Positions 7,612 through 14,835 of a stretch of DNA of 24,922 bases are shown piece by piece. The notes below the pieces were generated by a model. It was given only the letters and a program-made list of their open reading frames with translations. It did no database searches and was not told the DNA's origin. The position numbers and the translations under genes are program-made. The stretch lies in NCBI GenBank assembly GCA_964551925.1, contig CAZKFA010000029.1, forward strand, positions 1 to 24,922, in the 5' to 3' direction. The first letter of the stretch is position 1. Every line of letters starts with the position of its first letter. This DNA comes from CAZKFA01 sp964551925. Its GTDB lineage: Bacteria > Cyanobacteriota > Vampirovibrionia > LMEP-6097.

Positions 7612-7731
7612 GGACTTACGCGTTTGACTTATTTCTGCGTTAGTTTTCGCCTCAAAATTATCATTGACGGATAAGTCAACTCAAATTTTTCGGCTCAAAC
7701 ATGCCTTGAACTAAGCCAAACGCGGGTGTCC
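7612..7731. repeat. Degenerate inverted-repeat element
   Basis: The outer arms 7612-7631 (GGACTTACGCGTTTGACTTA) and 7712-7731 are reverse complements at 16 of 20 positions. A second nested pair, TTTGACTTAT near 7623 and ATAAGTCAAC near 7672, lies inside. No ORF is present. The size (about 120 bp) and hairpin form resemble the element at 2863-2987, but the sequence differs. The terminal GGACTTACGC resembles inverted repeat ends I associate with small cyanobacterial mobile elements; that link is from memory and uncertain. Confidence 0.45.
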
Positions 7732-7744
7732 AAAGTTCAGGGAT

Positions 7745-8143
7745 CTAAGCTGCCAGCAACAACAGAAGCAAGGCAGATAAGATAAAATTCGCCTTGTGGT
7801 GAAGCTCACTCTGTTTATGCAAAGCTTCAAACTCAGCGCTATGTTCATTGTATGCCTGTTCTAAATGAGGCGAGAGTTTTTGGATAATATAGAAACTATT
7901 AGCTGCAATAGCTAAGCCCAAAACAAAAGCCAAACTACTGAAACCATAGATTACAGCTTCAAATATTTCTGCGACCAAAACCAATCCAGCAGCGATTTTG
8001 AGCCATTGTTCAAAACGCACAAAAATCTCCATCATAGTGGCACCCGCCTCTTGGCGAGACAGATTAGCAAATAAGTTTGGTGCCACCAGAGCCCCCAGAA
8101 CCAAAGTCCCGCCACTAATGAGTAGCAAACTTAAAATTTCCAT
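7745..8143 (-). CDS. DUF4149-like integral membrane protein
   Basis: This is a small membrane protein with about four hydrophobic helices. The segment GALVAPNLFANLSRQEAGATMMEIFVRF matches the DUF4149/TMEM205-like pattern, in which an AP-x-LF block ends helix 1 and an AG-x-x motif begins the next. Function is unknown. The start is uncertain: ATG codons at 8200, 8176 and 8143 are all in frame. I give 8143 because it leaves the short N-terminus usual for the family and a normal 55-bp gap to tsaB. The ATG at 8200 has TATAGA 6 nt upstream and shares a CATG with the tsaB start. The gene diverges from tsaB. Confidence 0.6.
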   Translation of the reverse strand: MEILSLLLISGGTLVLGALVAPNLFANLSRQEAGATMMEIFVRFEQWLKIAAGLVLVAEIFEAVIYGFSSLAFVLGLAIAANSFYIIQKLSPHLEQAYNEHSAEFEALHKQSELHHKANFILSALLLLLLAA

Positions 8144-8198
8144 TATTGATAGAATCTTAGAAAGCAATTCAAGCATCTTAAGGTAATTGTATAACAAC

Positions 8199-8789
8199 AT
8201 GAAAATTCTAGCTATAGACTCCAGCCGCAAAACAGTTTCTTTTGTAATATGGGACCAAGAAACTCAAAGCACAATAGTTAATCAAAGCCAGCAAAGCCAA
8301 TCATCCACACTGCTTAATAGCTTGATTGAATCCTGCAACTCAACACAATTTAACATTCAAGAACTAAACCTACTCTTAGTAAGCATCGGACCTGGTTCAT
8401 TTACAGGTATCCGCAATGCTCTCAGTATCTGCAAGACCTTGGCCACTCAATTAGAATTACCTTTTATTGCTTTTAATAATTTTGAATTGTTACGTTTTCA
8501 GCACAAGCACACTACCCCACTTGCCATCAAAGCTGGTACCAATGACTATTTCATCTCATTGGATAACAATTATGCAGACCTTAGAAGTAATTTTTATAGC
8601 TTAGAGCTTGATCCTTCTATCCCAATCTACGAAGCTGATTTAGTTAACTTCAGCGAATTAATGATCGACTATTTACAGAAAGATCCAAGCATACTAAAAA
8701 AGCAAACTAAAGATTATACGCAACTCAAACCTTATTATTTACGGGAACCTAGTATCGGCAGTAAGATAAAACCGGCAACAACAGTTTAA
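8199..8789 (+). CDS. tsaB: tRNA t6A37 modification protein TsaB
   Basis: TsaB is the scaffold partner of TsaD and TsaE in making N6-threonylcarbamoyladenosine at tRNA position 37. The 196-residue product shows the ASKHA-fold start MKILAIDSS and the TsaB hallmark GPGSFTGIR at 64-72, and its length is about right. The C-terminal half is divergent. I chose ATG 8199; an upstream in-frame TTG at 8187 adds four residues before the canonical start and is unlikely. There is no good Shine-Dalgarno; TATAAC sits 3 nt before the ATG. Downstream lie a small unknown and flgM, so it may head a mixed transcript. Confidence 0.85.
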   Translation: MKILAIDSSRKTVSFVIWDQETQSTIVNQSQQSQSSTLLNSLIESCNSTQFNIQELNLLLVSIGPGSFTGIRNALSICKTLATQLELPFIAFNNFELLRFQHKHTTPLAIKAGTNDYFISLDNNYADLRSNFYSLELDPSIPIYEADLVNFSELMIDYLQKDPSILKKQTKDYTQLKPYYLREPSIGSKIKPATTV

Positions 8790-8817
8790 AAAACTTCAAA
8801 AAGGGAATAATGCAGAT

Positions 8818-9252
8818 ATGAACGCTCTTGCGCAACAAGAAGCTGATCGATATTTTGAACAAGGACAATTTAAGTCCGCAGAACAAATTTACCACTCTCT
8901 ACAGCTCAATTCTCATGCGGCTTTTGCGGCATTGATGCAAGAAGATATTACGCAAGCTCAGAACTATCTACTAGAAGCCTCTGACAATCCGCTTTCGCGC
9001 TGGGTAAGATTTCTCTGTACCTTATTTATCAATTCTAATAAGATCTTCGACGCCAATCCAGGCTTGCTAACCTTTCGACTATATTTCGAAGCTACTATGG
9101 GATATTTTTACCAGTTCAAGCTAGAGAATTTTATTCGCATTATTTTAGCTCGACGCTATCAATTAGAGAATCTTTATCCTCCCTTACGTACAGAGCTGGA
9201 AAAAGCCGCATCAACAAGTCCACCAAATAGCCTAGGTAATCTCGGTAAATAG
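8818..9252 (+). CDS. Unknown 144-residue TPR-like helical protein
   Basis: I do not recognise a named family. The protein is soluble and helical. Residues 4-50 (EADRYFEQGQFKSAEQIYHSL, then AAFAALMQEDITQAQNYL) have the spacing of one or two tetratricopeptide-like helix pairs, consistent with a protein-protein adaptor. The C-terminal tail is Pro/Ser/Asn-rich. A purine-rich AAAGGGA about 13 nt before the ATG can serve as ribosome site. It lies 28 nt after tsaB and 63 nt before flgM, so it could belong to either unit. A flagellar accessory role is possible but unsupported. Confidence 0.55.
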   Translation: MNALAQQEADRYFEQGQFKSAEQIYHSLQLNSHAAFAALMQEDITQAQNYLLEASDNPLSRWVRFLCTLFINSNKIFDANPGLLTFRLYFEATMGYFYQFKLENFIRIILARRYQLENLYPPLRTELEKAASTSPPNSLGNLGK

Positions 9253-9281
9253 ACCATCTACTGTATCGTACAAACAGCTTA

Positions 9282-9309
9282 TAAAGTGGAATAGAGTATA
9301 TACGGACAA
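9282..9309 (+). promoter_or_regulatory. Possible sigma-28-like promoter before flgM
   Basis: TAAA (9282-9285) followed after 17 nt by CGGACAA (9303-9309) resembles the flagellar sigma-28 pattern TAAA-N15/16-CCGATAA, with two mismatches and slightly long spacing. It lies 6 nt before the flgM ATG. The match is modest. Confidence 0.25.
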
Positions 9310-9315
9310 AAAATC

Positions 9316-9624
9316 ATGGAAATAAAAAAAGTTGACGACAGCCTATTAATAGATTTAGTTAGTGCGGCCAGAGAAACTGAGCAGAAGAGCAAAATAGAGG
9401 ATCTCCTCAACACGCAGCCAAATGCTCAAGTACTTGATAGTTTTGATAGTAATTCTTTTGCTAGCTTAAAATTATCAATCGCACAAGCTAAAGAACCTGG
9501 TAGAGAAGAATATATCGATGGAATCAAATCAGCAGTCAATGCTGGAACCTACAATGTATCAGACGAGGACCTAGTCGCAGCCTTATTTCAAGATGGTTTT
9601 GCAGACGCACTAAACTCACTATAA
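9316..9624 (+). CDS. flgM: Anti-sigma-28 factor FlgM
   Basis: FlgM holds the flagellar sigma factor FliA inactive until the hook is complete, then is exported through the flagellum. The 102-residue product ends in the FlgM signature at 63-91 (REEYIDGIKSAVNAGTYNVS...), which matches the family pattern R-x-E-x-V/I-x-x-(I/L)K-x-x-(I/V)-x-x-G-x-Y-x-V. The N-terminal part is polar and probably disordered, as expected. It is followed after 1 nt by flgN, its usual partner. Presence of flgM implies that a FliA-type sigma factor is encoded elsewhere. Confidence 0.75.
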   Translation: MEIKKVDDSLLIDLVSAARETEQKSKIEDLLNTQPNAQVLDSFDSNSFASLKLSIAQAKEPGREEYIDGIKSAVNAGTYNVSDEDLVAALFQDGFADALNSL

Positions 9625-9625
9625 T

Positions 9626-10096
9626 ATGAAACATCTTATCGAACTACTTGATAAAGAAACACAAGTCTATCGCAGATACTTAGAACTTGCTGCAAACAAA
9701 AAAAATGCCTTGATTGATAATAGCATCGAAGAACTTGATTTAATCACAGAAGAAGAAAAAGCTCTTTCTGCAAAAGTACTTGCTTTAGAAGCAGCTCGTA
9801 CTGAATATTTGCGTGAGCAAGGACACGGTTCTAATATAACTTTGGATGAATTACTACCAAAGCTCTCTGAGGTTGAGAGAGCAGCTGTAAATGAAGCAGC
9901 AACAAAACTAAGGTCGACACTCAAAGATTGTAAAAAAATAAACGACAGTAACATGTCACTATTAAAACAGTCTTCAAACTATATAAATCATATGATCAAA
10001 GTCTTCACTAGCACACTCAATGGCGGTGAGAATGCGACTTATGCAAAAGGAATAGAGAAACTTCAAACAGGTAAAATAGCAGATCTACAAGGGTAA
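9626..10096 (+). CDS. flgN: Flagellar chaperone FlgN
   Basis: FlgN is a cytosolic chaperone for the hook-filament junction proteins FlgK and FlgL and guides them to the export gate. The 156-residue product is almost wholly helical and charged, with the family layout: N-terminal helix LIELLDKETQVYRRYLELA, an I(E/D)EL...EEEKAL segment near 34-48, and a polar C-terminal tail. It starts 1 nt after the flgM stop and ends 3 nt before motA, so the three genes are almost certainly co-transcribed. The call rests on fold pattern plus position; sequence identity in this family is low. Confidence 0.75.
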   Translation: MKHLIELLDKETQVYRRYLELAANKKNALIDNSIEELDLITEEEKALSAKVLALEAARTEYLREQGHGSNITLDELLPKLSEVERAAVNEAATKLRSTLKDCKKINDSNMSLLKQSSNYINHMIKVFTSTLNGGENATYAKGIEKLQTGKIADLQG

Positions 10097-10099
10097 GGT

Positions 10100-10963
10100 A
10101 TGTTGACGATAATATTTTTAATTCTGGTTGTTGCCTCTGTCTTGGGTGGATTTGCTCTTGAGGGTGGTCCGATTTTTGCAATCTTCTCAGTTTGGCAAGA
10201 GTGGATAATTATTTTTGGTGCTGGGATTTTTATTTTCTTAGCGATGCTTCCACAGAAAGTTTTTAAACATATTCTAGGTAGCTTAAGTGGACCTTTTAGT
10301 AAGGAAGTTTATACAAAAGAAACTTATATGGAAGTTTTGAAAGTTATGTATGAGTGTTTCGTTAATCTCAAACGCACTGGACTATTGAGTTTGGAGAAAG
10401 ATGTTTCTAGACCTAACGATAGTAGTATTTTCTCTAAGTATCCAACTTTCTTGGCTAATCATCATGCCGTTGATTTCTATTGTGATTCACTAAAATTAGT
10501 CATCAACTATAACTCCAAACCAGAAGATGTTGAAGAAGCGATGAATGTACAAATCGACTCTCATCATAACGAAGCTGCTATTGCTCCTGGAGCAATCAAC
10601 CGAATTGCAGACGCCATGCCAGCAGTTGGTATCGTTGCAGCGGTACTTGGTATTATTATCGCGATGGCGCATATTGATGGGCCACCAGCAGAACTAGGAC
10701 ATAAAGTATCAGCAGCGTTAACAGGTACATTCTTAGGTATTTTTGCTTCTTATGGTTTCTATCAACCAATCGCACAACATATAGAATATATCTCTCAAGA
10801 TGAAACTCAATACTTCCTCTGCATGAAGGCTGGCTTAGTAACTTATTTGGGTGGCGCCGAACCAATGGCAGCCGTCGAAATCGCCCGTAGAACGCTTAAT
10901 AGTTACAATAAACCAAGTAGCCAAGAGCTGGAAGAGGCTATTTCCGAGATCAGACCTAGATAA
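10100..10963 (+). CDS. motA: Flagellar motor stator protein MotA
   Basis: MotA is the ring-forming stator subunit that, with MotB, couples ion flow to flagellar rotation in the inner membrane. The 287-residue product has four expected hydrophobic segments: two near the N-terminus (GGFALEGG...EWIIIFGAGIFIF), a long charged cytoplasmic loop (about 70-170), and two near 174-225. The third segment carries the MotA signature ADAMPAVGIVAAVLGIIIAM and the fourth contains ALTGTFLGIFASYGF. AGGGTAAGG provides a ribosome site. No motB follows, which is unusual; the next gene is unrelated. An ExbB/TolQ relative is less likely given length and context. Confidence 0.88.
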   Translation: MLTIIFLILVVASVLGGFALEGGPIFAIFSVWQEWIIIFGAGIFIFLAMLPQKVFKHILGSLSGPFSKEVYTKETYMEVLKVMYECFVNLKRTGLLSLEKDVSRPNDSSIFSKYPTFLANHHAVDFYCDSLKLVINYNSKPEDVEEAMNVQIDSHHNEAAIAPGAINRIADAMPAVGIVAAVLGIIIAMAHIDGPPAELGHKVSAALTGTFLGIFASYGFYQPIAQHIEYISQDETQYFLCMKAGLVTYLGGAEPMAAVEIARRTLNSYNKPSSQELEEAISEIRPR

Positions 10964-10998
10964 TTGCCATTGTAAATCAGGTGCTCAATATGTTAATA

Positions 10999-11019
10999 TA
11001 TAATCACCGATGCTCGGTG
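10999..11019 (+). promoter_or_regulatory. -10 box and start-codon hairpin of the next gene
   Basis: TATAAT (10999-11004) ends 5 nt before the ATG at 11010. The start codon lies inside a perfect hairpin, CACCGA (11005-11010), TGC, TCGGTG (11014-11019). There is no Shine-Dalgarno. If transcription starts at the ATG, only half of the hairpin would be in the RNA. Confidence 0.45.
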
Positions 11020-11771
11020 TTAATGTTAGCGATCAATTTCGTGGTTTCTTTGATGCCACAATGAATCGTGCCTTAGAGAAAGTTATTCCAAGGTACAACC
11101 AGATTGCCGCGTACTTTAGAGGGGCCAGTACTAAGAAAAATTTACACGGTGATAGAAACGCAGCTAACACTGTAGAAGAGATTGAATATACTACTGCTAT
11201 TAAAAATTTAAAACAACAATCATCTGGTTCTCTCAATCCAATTACTCATATTATTAATACCGTTCGCTGGATCTTTGGCAATACTCAGCAACGTAGATTA
11301 CAAAGCGCTGTCAGTGACCTTAACAGCTATGCTTCACAATATAATTCTTTTCGCTTTGCTGATGATGCTATCGACCAACTAGTCAAACAACTAAACAATA
11401 GAATCTCCGATATTGAGGGGTGGCGTTCTAAATTTTTTGGTTGGCATAATTCAAGAGTAGATGAAGATGCCACAGTAAAAGCCATCAAGAAAGGAATCGC
11501 TGATTGGCTTACACCATACCACCAGCTCCTCAATGGTGGAGTAGAAGAAGCAACTTACACTCAACATGAAAATGAATTCTTAGAATCACAAAGAGACATG
11601 CTCAGATCCGGTCCTAAAGCTGATTACACACATGACCTAATTGCCAATTTCGAACAAGTTCTTAACGATGCCAAAGCAGCTCAACATCGCAAAGTACTTG
11701 GCAATAGAGCTCAATCTTCAAATCCACAAACAAGAAACTCAGTGCCAAGAACACTAGCCCAAGCTAGCTAA
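11010..11771 (+). CDS. Unknown 253-residue soluble protein
   Basis: No family recognised. The product is hydrophilic, with no signal peptide or clear membrane segment. Residues 1-40 form a possible amphipathic helix (VSDQFRGFFDATMNRALEKVI). About 85-150 hold helices with regular hydrophobic spacing (LQSAVSDLNSYASQYNSF, AIDQLVKQLNNRISDIEGW). The last 40 residues are Asn/Gln/Ser-rich and probably disordered. It lies 46 nt after motA but has its own TATAAT 5 nt before the ATG, so it may be a separate, leaderless unit. Its 3' end overlaps rnpA by 18 bp, tail to tail. A flagellar role is possible only by neighbourhood. Confidence 0.6.
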   Translation: MLGVNVSDQFRGFFDATMNRALEKVIPRYNQIAAYFRGASTKKNLHGDRNAANTVEEIEYTTAIKNLKQQSSGSLNPITHIINTVRWIFGNTQQRRLQSAVSDLNSYASQYNSFRFADDAIDQLVKQLNNRISDIEGWRSKFFGWHNSRVDEDATVKAIKKGIADWLTPYHQLLNGGVEEATYTQHENEFLESQRDMLRSGPKADYTHDLIANFEQVLNDAKAAQHRKVLGNRAQSSNPQTRNSVPRTLAQAS

Positions 11772-12101
11772 TAGACCAAGTAATTCTTCACTAGAGAATT
11801 TTGCTTCTGGTTTAATCGTAATCACTAATAATCCAATGGATTTGAGTCTTTGAACATGCTCTGGGTTCTGACGATAAATTCTATAAACCTCACGCACTTG
11901 TCGTTTAATTCTATTGCGATTGACTGCCTTCTTAGAATAATTCTTACTGACAACGAAACCAACTAGAGGTAATTTATCAGCACAATGCGCTAGTGTCTTG
12001 GTAAAACTGACACGAAAATTAGGCGAGACTAGTGTCTTACCTTTATTATAAGCTTGCTGGAATAGTCCTTTATATTTGATTCGTTCTTGACGACTTAACA
12101 C
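11754..12101 (-). CDS. rnpA: Ribonuclease P protein component RnpA
   Basis: RnpA is the protein subunit that helps RNase P RNA bind and cut pre-tRNA 5' leaders. The 115-residue, very basic product has the signature RNR block NRNRIKRQVREVYR (about 81-94), preceded by the GFVVSKNYSKKAVNRN strand-helix, and is of family length. It lies 33 nt downstream of rpmH on the same strand, the near-universal rpmH-rnpA order, so the two are co-transcribed. The usual following gene (yidD or yidC) is absent: the next gene converges and overlaps by 18 bp. Confidence 0.93.
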   Translation of the reverse strand: MLSRQERIKYKGLFQQAYNKGKTLVSPNFRVSFTKTLAHCADKLPLVGFVVSKNYSKKAVNRNRIKRQVREVYRIYRQNPEHVQRLKSIGLLVITIKPEAKFSSEELLGLLASLG

Positions 12102-12134
12102 AAGTCCCGTCCTAAAAGCCTGATAACTAAAATT

Positions 12135-12269
12135 TTAAATAGCGAGTCTCTTACGCCCTTTTGCTCTACGACGAGAGAGGGTACGACGTCCACCAGGCGT
12201 GGCCATACGAGCTCTAAATCCGCTAGTTCTTTTACGTTTTCTCTGGCTGCCACCTAAGGTTCTTTTCAT
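12135..12269 (-). CDS. rpmH: 50S ribosomal protein L34
   Basis: This 44-residue, Arg/Lys-rich protein of the large ribosomal subunit begins MKRTLGGSQRKRKRTSGFRA and continues with RMATPGGRRTLSRRRAKGRKRL, the near-invariant L34 pattern. It starts the rpmH-rnpA operon. The ATG is preceded by an extended -10 (TGCTAGAAT) ending 9 nt upstream and no Shine-Dalgarno, so the 5' leader is predicted to be only a few nucleotides. dnaA, the frequent divergent neighbour, is not here. Confidence 0.95.
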   Translation of the reverse strand: MKRTLGGSQRKRKRTSGFRARMATPGGRRTLSRRRAKGRKRLAI

Positions 12270-12278
12270 AACGAGCTA

Positions 12279-12287
12279 ATTCTAGCA
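12279..12287 (-). promoter_or_regulatory. Extended -10 promoter of rpmH
   Basis: On the minus strand TGC-TAGAAT is an extended -10 element. It ends 9 nt before the rpmH ATG, so transcription would start 2-3 nt before the codon. T-rich DNA lies upstream but no clear -35. Confidence 0.5.
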
Positions 12288-12386
12288 TGCCAAGATATCA
12301 CAAAAAAACAAAATACGGCTTCATTCCTTAACAAATCCTAAAACAAAGCTTGAATAACTAGCTTATTTCTGTCATTCTTAATATAA

Positions 12387-13517
12387 GTGAAAGACGAAAA
12401 ACTAACACAAATCTTTTTTAAAGCCTTACAAGGCAACGCCAAATTAGCCAGCTTTGACGAATGGCATAAGGCTGGAGACTTTGCCTGCGATATGCGATTC
12501 TTCCCACATGCTTTAGCCTGCTATCAAAGAGCAGCCGAGATTGCTCGTAATGAAATGACCCTCATCAAGATTAATGATCTTATCGATAAGATTACCAATG
12601 TTCTAGAATTTGTCCCTCCACGACTCAAACCATTAATTGAAGATATAAGATTAAGCAATCCACTGGATCCAGCCAAATGGTTAAATATCGCAAATGGTCT
12701 ACTAAAAGAACTTACATCTATATTAGAACAACCTCAAAAAAAACTTGATCCTGAGTTCTTCTCAGCATGTCGCTTTACTCTTGCATTTGCAGCCTATGTC
12801 TCAGCACGATCAGGAGCAGATGTAGAACCAATTAATGCAGTACTTGCTGACCTGAGCGACAAAGTAAATATTGAAACTTTACAAAACAGAAAAATACAAC
12901 TTAAAGACTTAACAAATAAAGAAGATATCAAAGTAGTCCTGCTTGGAGATCAAATTAGCTGTGGCTTACAACCTGATTTTGAATTGCGCTACAAAGAAGC
13001 TTATCCATCTTTATGGTCAAAACACTCGAAGATTAAGATTAGCCTAGCTAATAATGCAGTCTGTGGTGCTGGGGTATTGGATTTGGCACTATATTTAGGA
13101 CGTGATGCTATTTATTACAAACCTGATTTAGCTTTGATTAATTTTGGAGCAAATGATATTTGGCTAGGACCAAGTATAGTACCAGCTTATGAAATATTGA
13201 TGGAAGAATGTATCAAACTACTTTATATCAACCAAATCAAAGTTATACTCATCACTCCAACCCCACATATTCCATCAGCGTATCCAGCCGCAGAAAGACC
13301 GAATACTATTAGTGATGCTGAAGCGGATATCACCCCTCTTGTAGATGCCTGCAAGCGAGTATCAATCAGAACTGGTTGCCCTTTAATAAATGCTGCTGCC
13401 AAGTTTCCAAGCAATGAAGCCGCTCTCAAAAAACTTTTTAGCAATGGTTACAATTTACTAAACGCTGCTGGACAAAAACTAATAGAAGAAGCACTAAGTG
13501 AATCGATCCAAACTTAA
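12387..13517 (+). CDS. SGNH/GDSL-hydrolase-like protein with degenerate active site
   Basis: The C-terminal half (about 181-372) has the SGNH hydrolase block order: VVLLGDQIS (183-191) where the family has GDS, an Asn/Gly block NNAVCGAG (222-229), LINFGAND (250-257) matching GxND, and FSNGYNLLNAAGQKLIEE (351-368) matching the final DxxH block. The catalytic Ser is Gln189, and the final Asp and His are Asn353 and Asn356. All three triad positions are therefore replaced and hydrolysis is unlikely; it may bind a carbohydrate or protein. The N-terminal half (1-175) is helical and TPR-like near 30-70. The start is GTG with TAATAT close upstream and no Shine-Dalgarno. It overlaps the next gene by 20 bp. 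Confidence 0.65.
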   Translation: MKDEKLTQIFFKALQGNAKLASFDEWHKAGDFACDMRFFPHALACYQRAAEIARNEMTLIKINDLIDKITNVLEFVPPRLKPLIEDIRLSNPLDPAKWLNIANGLLKELTSILEQPQKKLDPEFFSACRFTLAFAAYVSARSGADVEPINAVLADLSDKVNIETLQNRKIQLKDLTNKEDIKVVLLGDQISCGLQPDFELRYKEAYPSLWSKHSKIKISLANNAVCGAGVLDLALYLGRDAIYYKPDLALINFGANDIWLGPSIVPAYEILMEECIKLLYINQIKVILITPTPHIPSAYPAAERPNTISDAEADITPLVDACKRVSIRTGCPLINAAAKFPSNEAALKKLFSNGYNLLNAAGQKLIEEALSESIQT

Positions 13518-14835
13518 AATCAAAGACCTGAGCTATGGTGCCTTTGGTATAGCAGAGCGAGATGACGGCAAGATTGTATTTGTCGAGAATGCTTGTCCTG
13601 GAGACGAAGTTGAAGTAGAGATTTATGATGATCGCAAGGACTTCTGCTATGGCTCAATCACTGAGATCATTAGAGCAAGTGGCTTACGAGACCTTAATCC
13701 ACCATGCAAACTGCATAAAATCTGTGGTTCTTGTCAATGGCAACATATTAACTACCAAGAACAATTAAACTTCAAACGACAGAATTTAATTAATCTAATA
13801 AATCGATCAACTCTAGATATTGACACCGAGACGATTCCAGCAGTACTAGGCATGGATAGTCCTTGGAATTACCGCAACAAGATCATTTATCCAGTATCAA
13901 ATATCGGCTCAAGGTTAATTGCTGGATATTACAAACGCAACTCCCATGAATTAATTAACATTAAATATTGCCCAATTCAATACACACTTTTTGATCAAGT
14001 CATGGAAGCGACTAAAGAGCTTTGTACAAAGTATCAAATCACTAGTAAATTACTCAGACATATATTAATACGCAGCAATAATGACCAAAGCCAATTACTG
14101 ATTAGCTTTATAGTACGCGGCAAGGTTTTTACGGAAACTGACCGCAAGCATATCATACAAACCTTCAGTGAACTCAAGACTCAATTTCCTGTTATTAAAG
14201 TAATGAGCATTAATTATAATGACCTCTCTACCAATACTATATTAGGACCGAAGACTGAGTATCTTAGCGACAAAGAATATATAGAAGAAGATTTTGCTGA
14301 ACTCAAGCTAGCTGTCTCTACGACAAGCTTCTTACAGATCAACTCTAATCAATTCCTTAAGATCATCAATCTGATCAAAGAAGAAATCACCAATCCTCAA
14401 GCATCAATCCTGGACGCCTATTGCGGCATCGGCACCATCGCTCTCAGCCTACTTAAAGCACAACCAGCATTGAAGATTATAGGAATAGAAGAGATCGCAG
14501 AAGCTATCGATATGGCTAAGTTGAATCTAGAACTAAATAATTTACCAGAAGCTAACTTTATTGCTGGACAAGTCGAGAAGCAATTAGAATCTCTTACTGA
14601 TTTAGATTATCTAATCCTCAATCCCCCACGCAAAGGCTGTCACCGCAAGGTTCTAGAGCGCATATCTGAGAGCAAGCCCAATAAAATTATCTACGTTAGT
14701 TGTAACCCTAACACTCTAATAAGAGACCTGGAGATCCTCTGCAATCATGGTTATAAGATCAAAAAATTCCAAGGTGTAGATATGTTCCCGCATAGCTATC
14801 ACTTAGAAAGTCTAGTTATACTTGAGCTTCTCTAA
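13498..14835 (+). CDS. rlmD: RNA m5U methyltransferase, RlmD/RumA family
   Basis: This enzyme transfers a methyl group from S-adenosylmethionine to C5 of a uridine, in RlmD U1939 of 23S rRNA. The 445-residue product has an N-terminal TRAM-like domain (about 1-60) and a 4Fe-4S cysteine set C70-x5-C76-x2-C79 with C158. The SAM motif is ILDAYCGIGTIALSL (304-318), followed by LNPPRKGC (374-381), the nucleophile C402 in YVSCNPNT and the base E437 in YHLESLVIL. The start GTG at 13498 lies inside the upstream gene (20-bp overlap) with AGAAGAA before it, so translation is probably coupled. Family members differ in target base (RlmD, RlmCD or TrmA-like), so the exact uridine is not certain. Confidence 0.85.
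   Translation: MNRSKLKIKDLSYGAFGIAERDDGKIVFVENACPGDEVEVEIYDDRKDFCYGSITEIIRASGLRDLNPPCKLHKICGSCQWQHINYQEQLNFKRQNLINLINRSTLDIDTETIPAVLGMDSPWNYRNKIIYPVSNIGSRLIAGYYKRNSHELINIKYCPIQYTLFDQVMEATKELCTKYQITSKLLRHILIRSNNDQSQLLISFIVRGKVFTETDRKHIIQTFSELKTQFPVIKVMSINYNDLSTNTILGPKTEYLSDKEYIEEDFAELKLAVSTTSFLQINSNQFLKIINLIKEEITNPQASILDAYCGIGTIALSLLKAQPALKIIGIEEIAEAIDMAKLNLELNNLPEANFIAGQVEKQLESLTDLDYLILNPPRKGCHRKVLERISESKPNKIIYVSCNPNTLIRDLEILCNHGYKIKKFQGVDMFPHSYHLESLVILELL

Noticed and set aside
12135..12517. Replication origin at rpmH with a divergent dnaA
   Set aside because: The divergent gene is an SGNH-like protein, not dnaA, and no cluster of DnaA boxes is evident in the 117-bp gap.
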